Shown: positions 42,916-54,611, counted from the first letter of the stretch. The stretch is DNA of 64,000 bases from Acidomonas methanolica (GCF_004346035.1 NZ_SLZN01000014.1:1-64000), one strand, 5' to 3'. Numbers and translations are program-made. The notes: generated by a model from the sequence alone, not told the origin.

Positions 42916-43851
42916 TCACCCCTCGGCCGGCGGCTCCCTGATCGCGCCGGCATCGCCCACCAGTCCGCGCGCGTATTCCGCCGCCGAAAAGGCGCGCAGA
43001 TCCTCCACCTGCTCGCCCACGCCGACCAGATGCACCGGCAGGCCCGTCGCCTCCGCCAGCGCGACCACGATGCCGCCACGCGCCGAGCCGTCCAGCTTGG
43101 TGACGATCAGGCCGGTGACGCTCACCATCTCGCGGAACACACGCACCTGCTCCAGCGCGTTCTGGCCGGTGGTGGCATCCAGCACCAGAAGAACGGAATG
43201 GGGCGCGGTCTCGTCGAATTTCCTGATCACGCGGATGATCTTGGCGAGTTCCTCCATCAGCGCGCCCTTGTTGTGCAGGCGGCCCGCCGTGTCGATGAAC
43301 ACGATGTCCGCCCCCTGCTCGCGCGCGCGCTTGATGCCCTCGAAGGCCAGCCCCGCCGGGTCCGCGCCCGGCTTGCCCGCGATGACCGGCGCGTTGGTCC
43401 GCTCGCCCCAGACCTGCAACTGCTCGACGGCCGCGGCGCGGAAGGTGTCGCCCGCCACCATGACGACGGACTTGCCCTGCCCGCCGAACCAGCGCGCCAT
43501 CTTGCCGATGGTCGTCGTCTTGCCCACGCCGTTGACGCCGACGACGAGGCAGACATGCGGCTTATGCGTGAAATCCGGCTCGAACGGAATCGCGACCGGC
43601 TCCAGCACGCGCGCGATCTCGGCGGCCAGCGCCTCCTGAATCTCAGCGGGTGTCACGTCTTTCCCGAAGCGCGACTTGCGGAAGCCATCGATAACGCGCC
43701 CCGCCACGGCGGGACCGAGATCGGCGGCGATCAGCGCCTCCTCGAGTTCCTCCAACGCCGCCTCGTCGAGATGGCGATGGGTCAGCGCAGCATTGAGCTT
43801 CTGCGTCGAGCGGGCGAGGCCCTGCTTCAGGCGGGAGAAAAATCCGGACAT
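42916..43851 (-). CDS. ftsY: Signal recognition particle receptor FtsY
   Basis: 311 residues: a short N domain and a full G domain with GVNGVGKTTTIGKMARWF (P-loop), DTAGRLHNKGALMEEL and TKLDGSARGG. It docks SRP-ribosome complexes at the membrane for co-translational insertion. The acidic A domain of E. coli FtsY is absent, as is usual in Alphaproteobacteria. It directly abuts mtaB (stop 43852, start 43851). Confidence 0.96.
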   Translation of the reverse strand: MSGFFSRLKQGLARSTQKLNAALTHRHLDEAALEELEEALIAADLGPAVAGRVIDGFRKSRFGKDVTPAEIQEALAAEIARVLEPVAIPFEPDFTHKPHVCLVVGVNGVGKTTTIGKMARWFGGQGKSVVMVAGDTFRAAAVEQLQVWGERTNAPVIAGKPGADPAGLAFEGIKRAREQGADIVFIDTAGRLHNKGALMEELAKIIRVIRKFDETAPHSVLLVLDATTGQNALEQVRVFREMVSVTGLIVTKLDGSARGGIVVALAEATGLPVHLVGVGEQVEDLRAFSAAEYARGLVGDAGAIREPPAEG

Positions 43852-45117
43852 TCAGGCGGTCTCGGCCAACAACACGCCGCCGTCAAGAGCGATCGGGCGC
43901 AAGGTCAGGCGCGCACCGCGCCGCACGGGCGCGCCCCGCACGCGAAGAAGGGCGAATTGCGCGGACCGCCCGGTCCCCTCCCCCTCCATCAGCACGTCGA
44001 GATCACGCCCGATCAGCCCGCGCCAGAACGCATCCCGCATCTCCTCCCCCGCCTCGCGCAGCGCCGCCGCCCGACTCCGCCGCAGGGCGTTGGGCACGGA
44101 AGGCATGCGAGCGGCAGGCGTGCCGGGGCGCTCGCTATAGGGAAAGACATGGAGATAGGCGATGCGATGCGCGCGCACGAAATCCAGCGTCTCGGCGGCC
44201 TGCTCGTCCGTCTCGGTCGGGAATCCCGCGATGAGATCGGCGCCGATGCCGATATCGGGCCGCACCGCCCGCGCGCGAGCGATCAGTTCCCCCGCCTGCG
44301 CACGGCTGTGGCGGCGCTTCATGCGCTTCAGCACGAGATCCGAGGCCGCCTGAAGCGACAGATGCAGATGCGGGGCGAAGCGCGACTCCCCCGCCAGCAC
44401 CGCCCAGAAATCCGGATCGCTCTCCGGCAGGATCGCGGCGGGATCGAGGGAGGACAGACGCAGCCGCGCGAGGCCGGGGACCGCGTCGAGGATCGACCGG
44501 CAGAGCGTCCCGAGCCGTGGCCGGCCCGGCAGATCGTGCCCCCAGGAGGCGATATCCACTCCGGTCAGCACGATCTCCGCATGCCCGGCGGCGACGAGGC
44601 TCCGTGCATTGGCGATGACCGCTGCGACCGGCACCGAACGCGACGCCCCCCGCCCTTGCGGGATGATGCAGAAGGTGCAGCCGTGATCGCATCCCTGCTG
44701 CACTTGCAGCAAGGCGCGGATATGGCTGCCATGCTCGACGACCGGCGTGGCGGGCGGCGCGTCCGTCAGGGCCGGCAGCGCGGCCCGTTTCCCGGCGGTC
44801 TCGCCGGTGCCCTCCCCGGCGGTCCATGTCTCGGGCCGCAATTTCTCGCCATTGCCGACGATCCGCGCGACACCGGGCAGAGCAGCCCATCGCGCGGGAG
44901 CAATCTGCGCGGCGCATCCCGTCACGACGATGCGCGTCGCGGGCGAGGCACGGTGCAACTTGCGGATCGCCTGGCGCGCCTGACGCTCCGCCGCCGCCGT
45001 GACGGCGCAGGTATTGACGATGGCCGTCTCGTCGAGATGACCCGCCAGCGCGGCGATCCTGTCGCTCTCGTGCAGGTTGAGGCGGCAGCCGAACGTCAGA
45101 ACCTCCGCGCCGCTCAT
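43852..45117 (-). CDS. mtaB: tRNA t6A37 methylthiotransferase MtaB
   Basis: 421 residues. UPF0004 N-terminal domain ([32 protein letters not shown]), radical-SAM CxxxCxxC in [18 protein letters not shown], and a C-terminal TRAM region. It converts t6A to ms2t6A at position 37 of tRNAs reading ANN codons. The ATG at 45117 overlaps the dapF stop (ATGA), which rules out the longer frame that starts inside dapF. Confidence 0.95.
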   Translation of the reverse strand: MSGAEVLTFGCRLNLHESDRIAALAGHLDETAIVNTCAVTAAAERQARQAIRKLHRASPATRIVVTGCAAQIAPARWAALPGVARIVGNGEKLRPETWTAGEGTGETAGKRAALPALTDAPPATPVVEHGSHIRALLQVQQGCDHGCTFCIIPQGRGASRSVPVAAVIANARSLVAAGHAEIVLTGVDIASWGHDLPGRPRLGTLCRSILDAVPGLARLRLSSLDPAAILPESDPDFWAVLAGESRFAPHLHLSLQAASDLVLKRMKRRHSRAQAGELIARARAVRPDIGIGADLIAGFPTETDEQAAETLDFVRAHRIAYLHVFPYSERPGTPAARMPSVPNALRRSRAAALREAGEEMRDAFWRGLIGRDLDVLMEGEGTGRSAQFALLRVRGAPVRRGARLTLRPIALDGGVLLAETA

Positions 45118-45911
45118 GCGTGCTCTCCTCCGCGCCACTCCCCTTCGAAAACCAGAGTCGCCGGGCCGGTCATGAGCACATGCCCGTCCGCCTCCCGCCA
45201 GGTGATGGTCAGCCAGCCGCCATCCATCTCGACGCGACAGGTACGGTCCAGCAGCCCGAGCCGCACGCCGTTCACCACGGCCGCACAGGCGCCGGACCCG
45301 CAGGCCGGCGTCAGCCCAGCCCCGCGCTCCCACACGCGCAGGCGGATCTCGTCCCGCGCGCGGATGTGGGCGAAGCCGATATTCGCCCGCTCGGGGAAGA
45401 GCGGATCATGTTCGAGCGCCGGCCCGCGCGACACCGCCTCATCCGCCCCGGTGAAGAAGGTCGCGTGCGGATTGCCCATGGAACAGGCCGCCGGCGCGCC
45501 CGGCAAAGGCAGGGCCAGCGTGTCCGCCTCATGCGCCAGCGGAATCTCCGCCCAACCCAGCTTCGGCGCGCCCATATCGACGCCGATCCGCCCGTCCGGC
45601 GCGACGAAGCTCGGCAGCAATCCGGCCTGCGTCTGCAATACCGGCGCATTGCCGAGCAGCCGGGCGACGCAGCGCGAGGCGTTGCCGCAGGCCCCGGCCT
45701 CCGATCCGTCGGGATTGAAAAATCTCACTTTTACGTCAGCACCGGGCAGATCGGGCGGTTCGAGAATCACCAACTGATCGCACCCGACGCCCAAACGGCG
45801 ATCACACAGCGTGACCAGAAAATTTAATATCGGCGCAAAAGCCTGATTTCGCGCGTCGATGACGACAAAATCATTGCCGAGCCCTTGCATCTTTTGGAAC
45901 CTGAAGCACAT
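45114..45911 (-). CDS. dapF: Diaminopimelate epimerase DapF
   Basis: 265 residues from the ATG at 45911 ([20 protein letters not shown]). Catalytic cysteines are in [11 protein letters not shown] and [15 protein letters not shown]. It converts LL- to meso-diaminopimelate for lysine and peptidoglycan synthesis. A small departure is GNASRC instead of GNGTRC. It heads the dapF-mtaB-ftsY operon. Confidence 0.95.
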   Translation of the reverse strand: MCFRFQKMQGLGNDFVVIDARNQAFAPILNFLVTLCDRRLGVGCDQLVILEPPDLPGADVKVRFFNPDGSEAGACGNASRCVARLLGNAPVLQTQAGLLPSFVAPDGRIGVDMGAPKLGWAEIPLAHEADTLALPLPGAPAACSMGNPHATFFTGADEAVSRGPALEHDPLFPERANIGFAHIRARDEIRLRVWERGAGLTPACGSGACAAVVNGVRLGLLDRTCRVEMDGGWLTITWREADGHVLMTGPATLVFEGEWRGGEHA

Positions 45912-46066
45912 GGGCACCCTTATAGAGCCCCGAAGGCAGTTCGACACGGGATTTTCGCCGACATCGCGGCGTTAACGTCTGGGAAAGACTGCCGACGCAT
46001 ATTCTGGCCAAGACACATCTGGCCCGGGCAACGGCGTCGCCCGGCTCCAGGCAGGAAGACAGAGTA

Positions 46067-46708
46067 ATGTATATCGCGCCTTTCGATCACTACGCTCCCC
46101 CCGGAGCGCTCCACCTCATCTGGTCCCTGACCGGCCGGTCAGCGGATGATATCCTCGCTCTCGTGTCGCAGTTCCATCAGGGCGCGGCCGTGCTGGTGGA
46201 CCCGGAGGCCTTGCCGGCCCTGCGCGCCGCCGCGCCGAAGCTGCGGATATTCCTGCGTGACGGCGACAGCATCGTCCGCCTGTCCGCCGAAGGACGCGCG
46301 ATGGACCGCTTCCATCTGAGCGCGAACAAGCTGCCGTCCCAGATGGCCGCGACGCGCGGACAGACATCCGGTGAGCAGGAGGCCGTGGCGCTGGACATCG
46401 TCATGGGAGAGACGACCGACGAGGCATGGGAGCGGATGGAGGCGCTGACCGAAGCCGGCCTGCCCGCCGGCGTCGCGGCGTCAGCACTCGTCGGCACCCC
46501 GACCGAGGTGGCGCGACGGCTCGAGGATTACCGCATGGAGCATGTGCGCCACATCGTGCTGACCGCGCCGCCGGAGCGCGCGCCTTACGAGATGGTGCGA
46601 CGCGACCTCGTGCCGCTGCTGACGCGTCGCCCGACCGCGGGAAGCCCCGCCCCGCTGCCGGACCGTGTCGAGACGGACGCCATCACCTGGCATGGCGTCG
46701 CGCTGTAA
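46067..46708 (+). CDS. Short LLM-superfamily-like protein (C-terminal part only)
   Basis: 213 residues. The segment ALVGTPTEVARRLEDYRMEH followed by RHIVLTAPPE matches the C-terminal end of alkanesulfonate-monooxygenase-type LLM enzymes (GTPEEVA..L.EY pattern). The N-terminal half (HLIWSLTGRSADDILALVSQ) aligns poorly, and the protein is about 60 percent of the usual length. AGGAAG precedes the ATG, so it seems to be an expressed shortened relative. The flavin site may be missing. Confidence 0.6.
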   Translation: MYIAPFDHYAPPGALHLIWSLTGRSADDILALVSQFHQGAAVLVDPEALPALRAAAPKLRIFLRDGDSIVRLSAEGRAMDRFHLSANKLPSQMAATRGQTSGEQEAVALDIVMGETTDEAWERMEALTEAGLPAGVAASALVGTPTEVARRLEDYRMEHVRHIVLTAPPERAPYEMVRRDLVPLLTRRPTAGSPAPLPDRVETDAITWHGVAL

Positions 46709-46715
46709 CAGCCGG

Positions 46716-47276
46716 TCAGCGCGTCTCCGGCCGCCAGCCGCCGGGACGCCACAGCAGGTCGTCCTCCCCGTCCCGATTCGCGTGACGGGAGAGAACGAAC
46801 AGGAAATCGGAAAGGCGGTTGAGGAAGCGCACCGCCTCCGCCAGAGCGGGGTCCTGTAGCGCCACGACACGGCGTTCCGCCCGCCGCGCGACGGTGCGGG
46901 CGAGATGCGCCCGTGCCGCCGCCTCGCTCCCACCCGGCAGGACGAAGCTCGTCAGCGCCTTCTGCCGCACCCGCAGCGCCTCCGTCTCGTCGTCCAGCCA
47001 GAGCGTCGCTTCCGGTGGAAGAGACGGGCAGCGCCCGCTCGCGCCATGCGGTTGGCAGAGATCGGCCCCGAGATCGAACAACGCATCCTGCACCCCCGGC
47101 AGGGCGGAGATCTCCGGCAGCGCGACTCGCGCAAAGCCGATCGCGGCATTGAGTTCGTCCACTGCCCCGATCGCCTCGATCCGCGCGTCGTGCTTGGACA
47201 CGCGCGTGCCGTCTCCCAGCGAGGTCTGGCCGCCGTCTCCACCGCGCGTGACGACGCGATCGATCCGGACAGTCAT
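46716..47276 (-). CDS. PduO-type ATP:cob(I)alamin adenosyltransferase
   Basis: 186 residues. TRGGDGGQTSLGDGTRVSKH (ATP-binding N-terminus), IEAIGAVDELNAAIGFARV and the C-terminal RRVVAL-VRFLNRLSDFLFVL region with ARTVARRAERR. It makes adenosylcobalamin from cob(I)alamin. Its ATG overlaps the upstream DUF4142 stop by one base (TGATG), and it is convergent with the LLM-like gene. Confidence 0.93.
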   Translation of the reverse strand: MTVRIDRVVTRGGDGGQTSLGDGTRVSKHDARIEAIGAVDELNAAIGFARVALPEISALPGVQDALFDLGADLCQPHGASGRCPSLPPEATLWLDDETEALRVRQKALTSFVLPGGSEAAARAHLARTVARRAERRVVALQDPALAEAVRFLNRLSDFLFVLSRHANRDGEDDLLWRPGGWRPETR

Positions 47277-47869
47277 CAGCGGCGATGGCGGCGTGAGACG
47301 CGCGCGGGCGCCAACGCTTCGGCGGACGCCTTGTGCGCCGCGATCTTGCTCTGGCTGTCCTTCGCCAAGGCGATCAGATCGGCATTCTTCGACTGGGCGA
47401 TAGCGCTGGCGATCGCAGCGGACAAAATCGGCTCGCCCTTGCGCAGATGCGCGAGATAAGCGCTGTCGAAACGCGCGCCATACAGCTTCGCCATCCGGTC
47501 GATCATCTCCTGGTCGTCGCGCATCGGCGCCGTGGTCAGAGAGAGATCATGCGGGCTGACGATCTCGCCCAGTTTCGTCCGGGTTTCCGCGCTGTCCCTG
47601 GAGACCGTGTCGGACAAGGCCCTGACGTCATTCCGCGCCGCATTGGTCGTGGCGAGTTTCGCCAGCGCGATATCCGTCAGATCCGCCTCGTTCAACGCCT
47701 GAACGAAAGCCGCATCCGCCGTGGTCAGAGGCTGCCCCTTGGACAGAGGCGGCAGCGGCGCGGGAGCCGGCTTCGGCGCTATGCCGAAACAGCCTGACAG
47801 GACGAGCATGCTCATGAGCGGCGCGGCCACGCGGAGGGAAGCGGAAAGAGAAAGAGCGAAACGCGGCAT
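47276..47869 (-). CDS. DUF4142 lipoprotein or exported protein
   Basis: 197 residues. The signal ends in MSMLVLSGCFGIAPKPAPAP, with lipobox LSGC. The mature region is an all-helical DUF4142 domain (AFVQALNEADLTDIALAKLA, MIDRMAKLYGARFDSAYLAH, EPILSAAIASAIAQSKNADL). It probably faces the periplasm from the outer membrane. Function unknown; related proteins are ferritin-like in fold. It is coupled to the cobalamin adenosyltransferase gene. Confidence 0.85.
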   Translation of the reverse strand: MPRFALSLSASLRVAAPLMSMLVLSGCFGIAPKPAPAPLPPLSKGQPLTTADAAFVQALNEADLTDIALAKLATTNAARNDVRALSDTVSRDSAETRTKLGEIVSPHDLSLTTAPMRDDQEMIDRMAKLYGARFDSAYLAHLRKGEPILSAAIASAIAQSKNADLIALAKDSQSKIAAHKASAEALAPARVSRRHRR

Positions 47870-47938
47870 GGTCGGCAGGTGCTCCTTGCGTTATGTCGGA
47901 TGCAAGACCCTTCATCGCCCGTCTCACGCGGAGTTGCA

Positions 47939-48361
47939 ATGTCCGCCCCCTGCCCGTCCGCGCCCCCGTCCCCTCCTCCGTCCCATGGGCCGTTCGCGAC
48001 CTGGCGGCGCGTCAGCCTCGCCTTCGCCGGGCTGTCAGGCGCGACGGCCGTGGCTATGGCGGCCCTTGCCGCCCATCTCCCGGACCGCATGCTCGCCCCG
48101 AACGGACGCGAGATGATGGGGCGCGCGGTGGAAATGCAAATCTGGCACAGCCTCGTCTTGCTGGTCCTCGCCTTCGCGGGACGCAACGTCTTCCGCTGGG
48201 TCGCGCCCGGCTTCGCCTTGGGGCAGGTCCTGTTCTGCGTGCCGGTCTATCTGCTGGCGCTGAAGGGACCGGCCATCGGCTTCATCGCGCCATGGGGCGG
48301 ATCGGTGCTGATCCTGTCCTGGCTGGGGATGGCGATGCTGGCCGTGCGTCGCTCCATCTGA
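47939..48361 (+). CDS. DUF423 membrane protein (YgdD-like)
   Basis: 140 residues from the ATG at 47939 (GGAG 6 nt upstream). Four membrane helices with the family pattern LAFAGLSGATAVAMAALAAH, QIWHSLVLLVLAFAG and FIAPWGGSVLILSWLGMA. Function unknown. The gene ends in a 12-bp tandem repeat. Confidence 0.87.
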   Translation: MSAPCPSAPPSPPPSHGPFATWRRVSLAFAGLSGATAVAMAALAAHLPDRMLAPNGREMMGRAVEMQIWHSLVLLVLAFAGRNVFRWVAPGFALGQVLFCVPVYLLALKGPAIGFIAPWGGSVLILSWLGMAMLAVRRSI

Positions 48362-48383
48362 CCGGCCATCTGACCGGCCATCT
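48354..48383. repeat. 12-bp tandem repeat, 2.5 copies
   Basis: CCATCTGACCGG occurs at 48354-48365 and 48366-48377, followed by half a unit. It spans the DUF423 stop codon and the stop of the convergent gene, and probably arose by slippage. Confidence 0.8.
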
Positions 48384-48705
48384 AGCGGGAACGGATGCGC
48401 GCCCAAAGCGCGAGAGCGCCAAGTTGCGCCGCCAGGGCCACGCAGAAGCTGGCCAGCACGATGCCGATGAGGATCAGTTGTTCGCGCTCGACCCCGCTTT
48501 CGACGCCGAACAGCGTATAGAGGGACTGCCATGCCTGCGTTCCGGCCACATACTGGACGAGATGGACGGCCGGCGGCAGGAACCGCGCACTCGCGGCAAT
48601 CAGAACGGTGAGGACGACCAACGCCGCCGTCCGCGCCAATGTCGTGACGATGCTGACCTCACCGAGATGCGCCGCCGAACGAGCAGGTTTGAGTGTGGAT
48701 TTCAT
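48382..48705 (-). CDS. Small two-helix inner-membrane protein
   Basis: 107 residues. Helices at about 22-42 (TLARTAALVVLTVLIAASAR) and 78-102 (LILIGIVLASFCVALAAQLG), with a loop SLYTLFGVESGVEREQ between. I do not recognise the family. The hydrophobic profile and the intact frame suggest a real gene. It is convergent with DUF423. Confidence 0.65.
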   Translation of the reverse strand: MKSTLKPARSAAHLGEVSIVTTLARTAALVVLTVLIAASARFLPPAVHLVQYVAGTQAWQSLYTLFGVESGVEREQLILIGIVLASFCVALAAQLGALALWARIRSR

Positions 48706-48851
48706 GCTACCCTCGTTTCAGTGCGTATAATTTAACCGACAGGGCTCACCCGATGGGCTATCATGCATTCTTCGTCTGATACCCAACCTGCCTCCGCCCG
48801 ATCAATGCCGGCGGAGGCGTTTGGAGATAATAAGTCTTGGAGACTATGAAA

Positions 48852-49403
48852 ATGACACAGCGGACCGCTCTCTTTCCACGCTTCGGCGCGCTGCTGGCCG
48901 GTCTGGTCGTCGTCGCGACCTCTATTCCCGGAGCGGGTCACGCGGCGGAACCGCCGCCGGGCAGCGTCCCGGTCCCGCAACTCGACGCGTCCCAGCCCAT
49001 CACCCCGGCGCAACACGTCTATCCCGACGCGGCGCTCGCCCACACACAGGTGACGGAAGCCTTCAAGACCGCCCTGCGGACCCATCGCAAGGTGCTGCTG
49101 GATTTCGGCGGCAACTGGTGCCCGGACTGCCTGAAGCTGGCGGGCGTGTTCGACGTGCCGTCCGTCGCACAGTGGCTCGATGCGGAATTCGTCGTGGTGC
49201 CGGTCAATGTCGAGCGCATCAACCAGAATCTCGACATCGCCAAGCGTTATGGCGTGACGATCCACGAAGTGCCGACCGTGCTGATCTTCACCGCGAACGG
49301 CAAGCTGCTGAACGCCGACGGCGCGAACACGCTGGGCAATGCCCGCGCCATGTCCGCTCAATCGGTGATCGACCTGCTCGCAAGCTGGAACAGGCGGAGC
49401 TGA
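48852..49403 (+). CDS. Periplasmic thioredoxin-fold protein
   Basis: 183 residues from the ATG at 48852 (GGAG 9 nt upstream; ATG 48846 and TTG 48837 are in frame). Signal peptide (FPRFGALLAGLVVVATSIPG then AGHAAE) and a thioredoxin domain with WCPDC in KVLLDFGGNWCPDCLKLAGV, plus the cis-Pro VPTVLIFTANGKLL. It probably reduces or isomerises periplasmic disulfides (DsbD-gamma/thioredoxin-7-like). Stands alone. Confidence 0.87.
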   Translation: MTQRTALFPRFGALLAGLVVVATSIPGAGHAAEPPPGSVPVPQLDASQPITPAQHVYPDAALAHTQVTEAFKTALRTHRKVLLDFGGNWCPDCLKLAGVFDVPSVAQWLDAEFVVVPVNVERINQNLDIAKRYGVTIHEVPTVLIFTANGKLLNADGANTLGNARAMSAQSVIDLLASWNRRS

Positions 49404-49436
49404 CGTCGTTCCCGCCTCACAGGGGAGGGCGCGTCG

Positions 49437-51035
<1,599 letters not shown>

Positions 51036-51298
51036 TCTTCCAACCTTTCTGTCACCTAACGCCTGCGGACCGACATTTCATAACGAAGGATGTGCGATCT
51101 ATCTCACCTGACATGTATAGAACCGCCCAGACAGGTTCAAGAGATTTGCTCCCGAAATCGTGAGGAAAACATGCGGCGGCGTGAGCCGGGCAAAGAGCGA
51201 CCTGCGGGGAGCGACCTGTCCGGACCCTTCTTCACCTCTTGAAAACCCCCGGCGTCGGCGTAGTCTCGCGCTGACTCACTCAGGGAAAGAACCGACAG

Positions 51299-52693
51299 GT
51301 GGCGAACGAGCAGGCGACGGATCAGCAGGCGATTGAGGACGCGCGGGACGGTCTGCCGATTTCGCCCGACGTGATCCGCGCATGTTTCGCGGCGGCCATG
51401 TCGGAGATGTATCGCCGCGAGGTCCCGCTTTACGGCACGCTGCTCGATATCGTCGCGGCAGTGAACCGCCGGACGCTCGACGCCGATCCCGCTTTGCGGG
51501 ACCGGATCGAGGCGGAGGGCGGGATGGAGCGCCTCTCCGTCGAGCGTCACGGCGCGATCCGCCTCGGCACGGCGGAAGAACTCGCCACCTGCCGCCGCCT
51601 GTTCGCCGTGATGGGGATGGAGCCGGTCGGGTATTACGATCTGTCGGTCGCCGGCGTGCCGGTCCATTCCACTGCCTTCCGCCCGGTGACGGTGCAGGCG
51701 CTGTCCCGCTGCCCGTTCCGCATCTTCACCTCGCTGCTCCGGCTGGAGCTGATCGAGGACAACGCGCTCCGTGCCGAGGCCGAAGCCATTCTCGCCCGCC
51801 GCCGCATCTTTTCGCCCGCCCTGCTGGACCTGCTCGACACGGCGGAGGCCGGGGGCGGGCTGACCGAGGCGCAGGCGGAGCGTTTCGTCAACGAGGCGCT
51901 CGAAACCTTCCGCTGGCATCCGGACACGACGGTCAGCCGGGAGACCTATGAGCGGCTGAACGCGGCGCACCGGCTGATTGCCGATGTCGTGTGTTTCCGC
52001 GGCCCACATATCAATCATCTGACCCCGCGCACGCTCGATATCGACGCGGTCCAGGCGGAGATGATCGCACGCGGCATTCCCGCCAAGGCCGTGATCGAGG
52101 GACCGCCGCGCCGCGCCTGCCCGATCCTGCTGCGGCAGACCAGCTTCACCGCGCTGGAAGAGCAGGTCGCGTTCCAGGCGGCGGACGGTCGCTCCGTGCC
52201 CGGATCGCATACGGCGCGGTTCGGCGAGGTCGAGCAGCGCGGCGTGGCGCTGACTCCCGCCGGACGCGCGCTCTACGACCGCCTGCTGGACGAGGCGCGC
52301 GGCGCGGACCCGGCAGACTACGCCGCGACGCTCGAACGTGCCTTCGCCGCCTTCCCGGACGATCTGGAAACCTTGCGCGGCGAGGGGCTGGCCTATTTCC
52401 GCTATCTCGGCCGGCCGCATCACCGCGTGCCCCATTACGCCACGCTGGACGATCTCGTGCAGTCCGGCGCCGTGACGGCGGTGCCGCTGACCTATGAGGA
52501 TTTCCTGCCTGTCAGCGCGGCGGGTATTTTCCAATCCAATCTGGGCGGCGGGGCGCGCACGCATTATGCCGCCGAGGCAAGCCGGAGCGCTTTCGAGACC
52601 GCGCTCGGCACATCGGTCGCGGATGAGACGGCGATCTACGCCGCGCAGCAGGCCGCCTCGCTGCGCACGATCGGCATCGATGGTCCGGGATGA
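51299..52693 (+). CDS. 2-oxoadipate dioxygenase/decarboxylase (HglS, DUF1338)
   Basis: 464 residues from a GTG start. DUF1338/YdcJ-type enzymes convert 2-oxoadipate to D-2-hydroxyglutarate with Fe(II) and O2 in D-lysine catabolism. Family segments: FAAAMSEMYRREVPLYGTLL, MEPVGYYDLSVAGVPVHSTA, FRPV, RGPHINHLTPRTLDID and a C-terminal YEDFLPVSAAGIFQSNLGG. Metal ligands are expected at H in VPVHSTAF or RGPHINH and a later Glu. Divergent from pckA across 263 bp. The ALDH and D-amino-acid dehydrogenase genes nearby could serve the same catabolism. Confidence 0.87.
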   Translation: MANEQATDQQAIEDARDGLPISPDVIRACFAAAMSEMYRREVPLYGTLLDIVAAVNRRTLDADPALRDRIEAEGGMERLSVERHGAIRLGTAEELATCRRLFAVMGMEPVGYYDLSVAGVPVHSTAFRPVTVQALSRCPFRIFTSLLRLELIEDNALRAEAEAILARRRIFSPALLDLLDTAEAGGGLTEAQAERFVNEALETFRWHPDTTVSRETYERLNAAHRLIADVVCFRGPHINHLTPRTLDIDAVQAEMIARGIPAKAVIEGPPRRACPILLRQTSFTALEEQVAFQAADGRSVPGSHTARFGEVEQRGVALTPAGRALYDRLLDEARGADPADYAATLERAFAAFPDDLETLRGEGLAYFRYLGRPHHRVPHYATLDDLVQSGAVTAVPLTYEDFLPVSAAGIFQSNLGGGARTHYAAEASRSAFETALGTSVADETAIYAAQQAASLRTIGIDGPG

Positions 52694-52787
52694 AGGACGT
52701 TCCGTGCCGCCATGGGCACCGGGGCGCGTTTCTCCCCTGACGGGTTGATGGATCGATCTTCATAATATAACGCAAGCGAAACTGATC

Positions 52788-54611
52788 ATGTCCCTTCGCC
52801 GGAGACCGTCTTTGCCCAGCTCCCTCAGTCGGACCGCGCCCCGCATCGCCCTGGGCGCCCTCGCCGCGCTCAGCCTCTTGACCCGGCCGGCCTGCGCAGC
52901 ACCCGCCCCTCCCGACGCCGTCGGCGCGCTGGTGAAGGAGTACGATGCGTTCTGCACGCGGGAAGACCCGATTTCCGCCGCCGCGCGCGGGGATGTGGCG
53001 GCGTCCGAACGCTGGCCCGATGACAGCCCGGCGGCGGACACCGCCCGCTATCACCAGTTGCTCGCCTTTCGCGACCGGCTGAAGGCGATCGATCCCGCCA
53101 CCCTCTCCGGCGAGGCGGCGATCAATATCGGGCTGATCCGCTGGAGCGTCGATCTCGCCATCGAAGGCCACCGATTCGACGAGGCGCGCATCCCCTTCAC
53201 CAGCGACGAGGGATTCTACCTCACCCCCGGCTACGCCGCCGATAATTCGCCCCTGCGGAACGAGGCGGCGGCCCGGCACTGGCTGGCGCGGATGACGGCG
53301 CTGCCCGCCTATTACGCCCAGCAGATCGCCAACATGCGGCGCGGCATCGCCACCGGCTTCGTGCAGCCGACGCTGATCGCGCGCAAGGTCGCCGCCGCCA
53401 CGCAGGCGATCGCCGATCTGCCGCCCGAGCAGGACGCGACACTCCGGCCCTTCGACACGCTCCCGTCAACGATGCCGGAGGCGCAGCGTGCCGCCCTGCG
53501 CGCGGAGGCGCTGGCGATCGTTCGCCGGTCGATCAAACCGGCCGAGCGGCAGGTCGCTGAGTTTTTCGCCCGCGACTATCTCCCGGCCAGCCGCGCGACG
53601 CTCGGCGCGTCAGCTCTGCCCGATGGCCGCGCCTATTATGTCTATCGCGTGAAGACCGAGACGACGACCGGCATGACGCCGGACCAGATCTTCGCGCTGG
53701 GTCAGTCGGAGATCGCCCGGATTCACCGTGAGATGGACGCGCAGATGCAGGCGGTGGGCTTCAAGGGCGATTTCAAGGCGTTCGTCACGACGCTGCGGCA
53801 TGATCCGCGCTTCTATGTCGCCACGCGCGAGGCGCTGCTGGAAAAAGCGAGCCGCCTCGCCAAGATCGTGGACGATCACCTGCCGCATGTCATCGGCAAG
53901 CTCCCGCGCCTGCCCTATGGCGTGCGTCCCGTGCCGCGCGCCATCGAGGACGGCTACACGTCCGGCCGCTACGATCCCGGCAGCCCGGCGCTCGGCATCG
54001 CGGGCGGGCTGATGATCAACACCTCGCATCTCGACCAGCGCCCGCTCTACGAGCTTCCCTCCCTCGTGGCGCATGAGGGCGCGCCGGGGCATCACATCCA
54101 GATCGCGCTCGCGCAGGAAATGACCGATCTCCCCGGCTTCCGGCGCGATTACGCCACCACGGCCTTCGTCGAGGGCTGGGCGCTCTACGCCGAGCAGCTC
54201 GTCGGGGAGTTCGATCTCTATCCGACGCCCTACGAACGCTTCGGCCAGCTTTCCATGGAAATGTGGCGCGCCTGCCGGCTGGTGATGGATGTCGGGCTGC
54301 ACTGGAAGGGCTGGACGCGCGATCAGGCCGTCGCATGCCTGCGCGACAATACCGCGCTGGCGGAAAAGAATATCCAGAACGAGGTCGATCGTTATATTTC
54401 ATGGCCCGGCCAGGCGCTGGGCTACAAGATCGGCGAGATCACCCTTCTCGGGCTGCGCCGTCAGGCCGAGACGGCGCTGGGCCCGCTCTTCGACGAACGG
54501 AGGTTCCACGACGTGGTGCTGGACGAGGGCGCGATGCCGATGGAGCAGCTGAAATCCCGGGTCGCCGCATGGATCGCGACGGAAAAGGCCGGGAAGGACA
54601 AGGCCGGGTAA
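52788..54611 (+). CDS. Exported DUF885 protein (putative metallopeptidase)
   Basis: 607 residues with a Sec signal (ALGALAALSLLTRPACAAPA). DUF885 signature: HEGAPGHHIQIALAQEM (HExxxxHH-like zinc site near 431) and TAFVEGWALYAEQLVGE. Distantly related to gluzincin peptidases; probable periplasmic oligopeptidase of unknown specificity. It lies 94 nt after HglS and 48 nt before the ALDH. Confidence 0.88.
   Translation: MSLRRRPSLPSSLSRTAPRIALGALAALSLLTRPACAAPAPPDAVGALVKEYDAFCTREDPISAAARGDVAASERWPDDSPAADTARYHQLLAFRDRLKAIDPATLSGEAAINIGLIRWSVDLAIEGHRFDEARIPFTSDEGFYLTPGYAADNSPLRNEAAARHWLARMTALPAYYAQQIANMRRGIATGFVQPTLIARKVAAATQAIADLPPEQDATLRPFDTLPSTMPEAQRAALRAEALAIVRRSIKPAERQVAEFFARDYLPASRATLGASALPDGRAYYVYRVKTETTTGMTPDQIFALGQSEIARIHREMDAQMQAVGFKGDFKAFVTTLRHDPRFYVATREALLEKASRLAKIVDDHLPHVIGKLPRLPYGVRPVPRAIEDGYTSGRYDPGSPALGIAGGLMINTSHLDQRPLYELPSLVAHEGAPGHHIQIALAQEMTDLPGFRRDYATTAFVEGWALYAEQLVGEFDLYPTPYERFGQLSMEMWRACRLVMDVGLHWKGWTRDQAVACLRDNTALAEKNIQNEVDRYISWPGQALGYKIGEITLLGLRRQAETALGPLFDERRFHDVVLDEGAMPMEQLKSRVAAWIATEKAGKDKAG

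Noticed and set aside
43030..45777. 915-codon plus-strand open frame opposite ftsY, mtaB and dapF
   Set aside because: Runs across three well-identified genes on the other strand; composition Arg/Gln/His-rich, no family resemblance.
51137..52564. 475-codon minus-strand frame opposite the HglS gene
   Set aside because: Antisense shadow; the plus-strand protein has clear family motifs.
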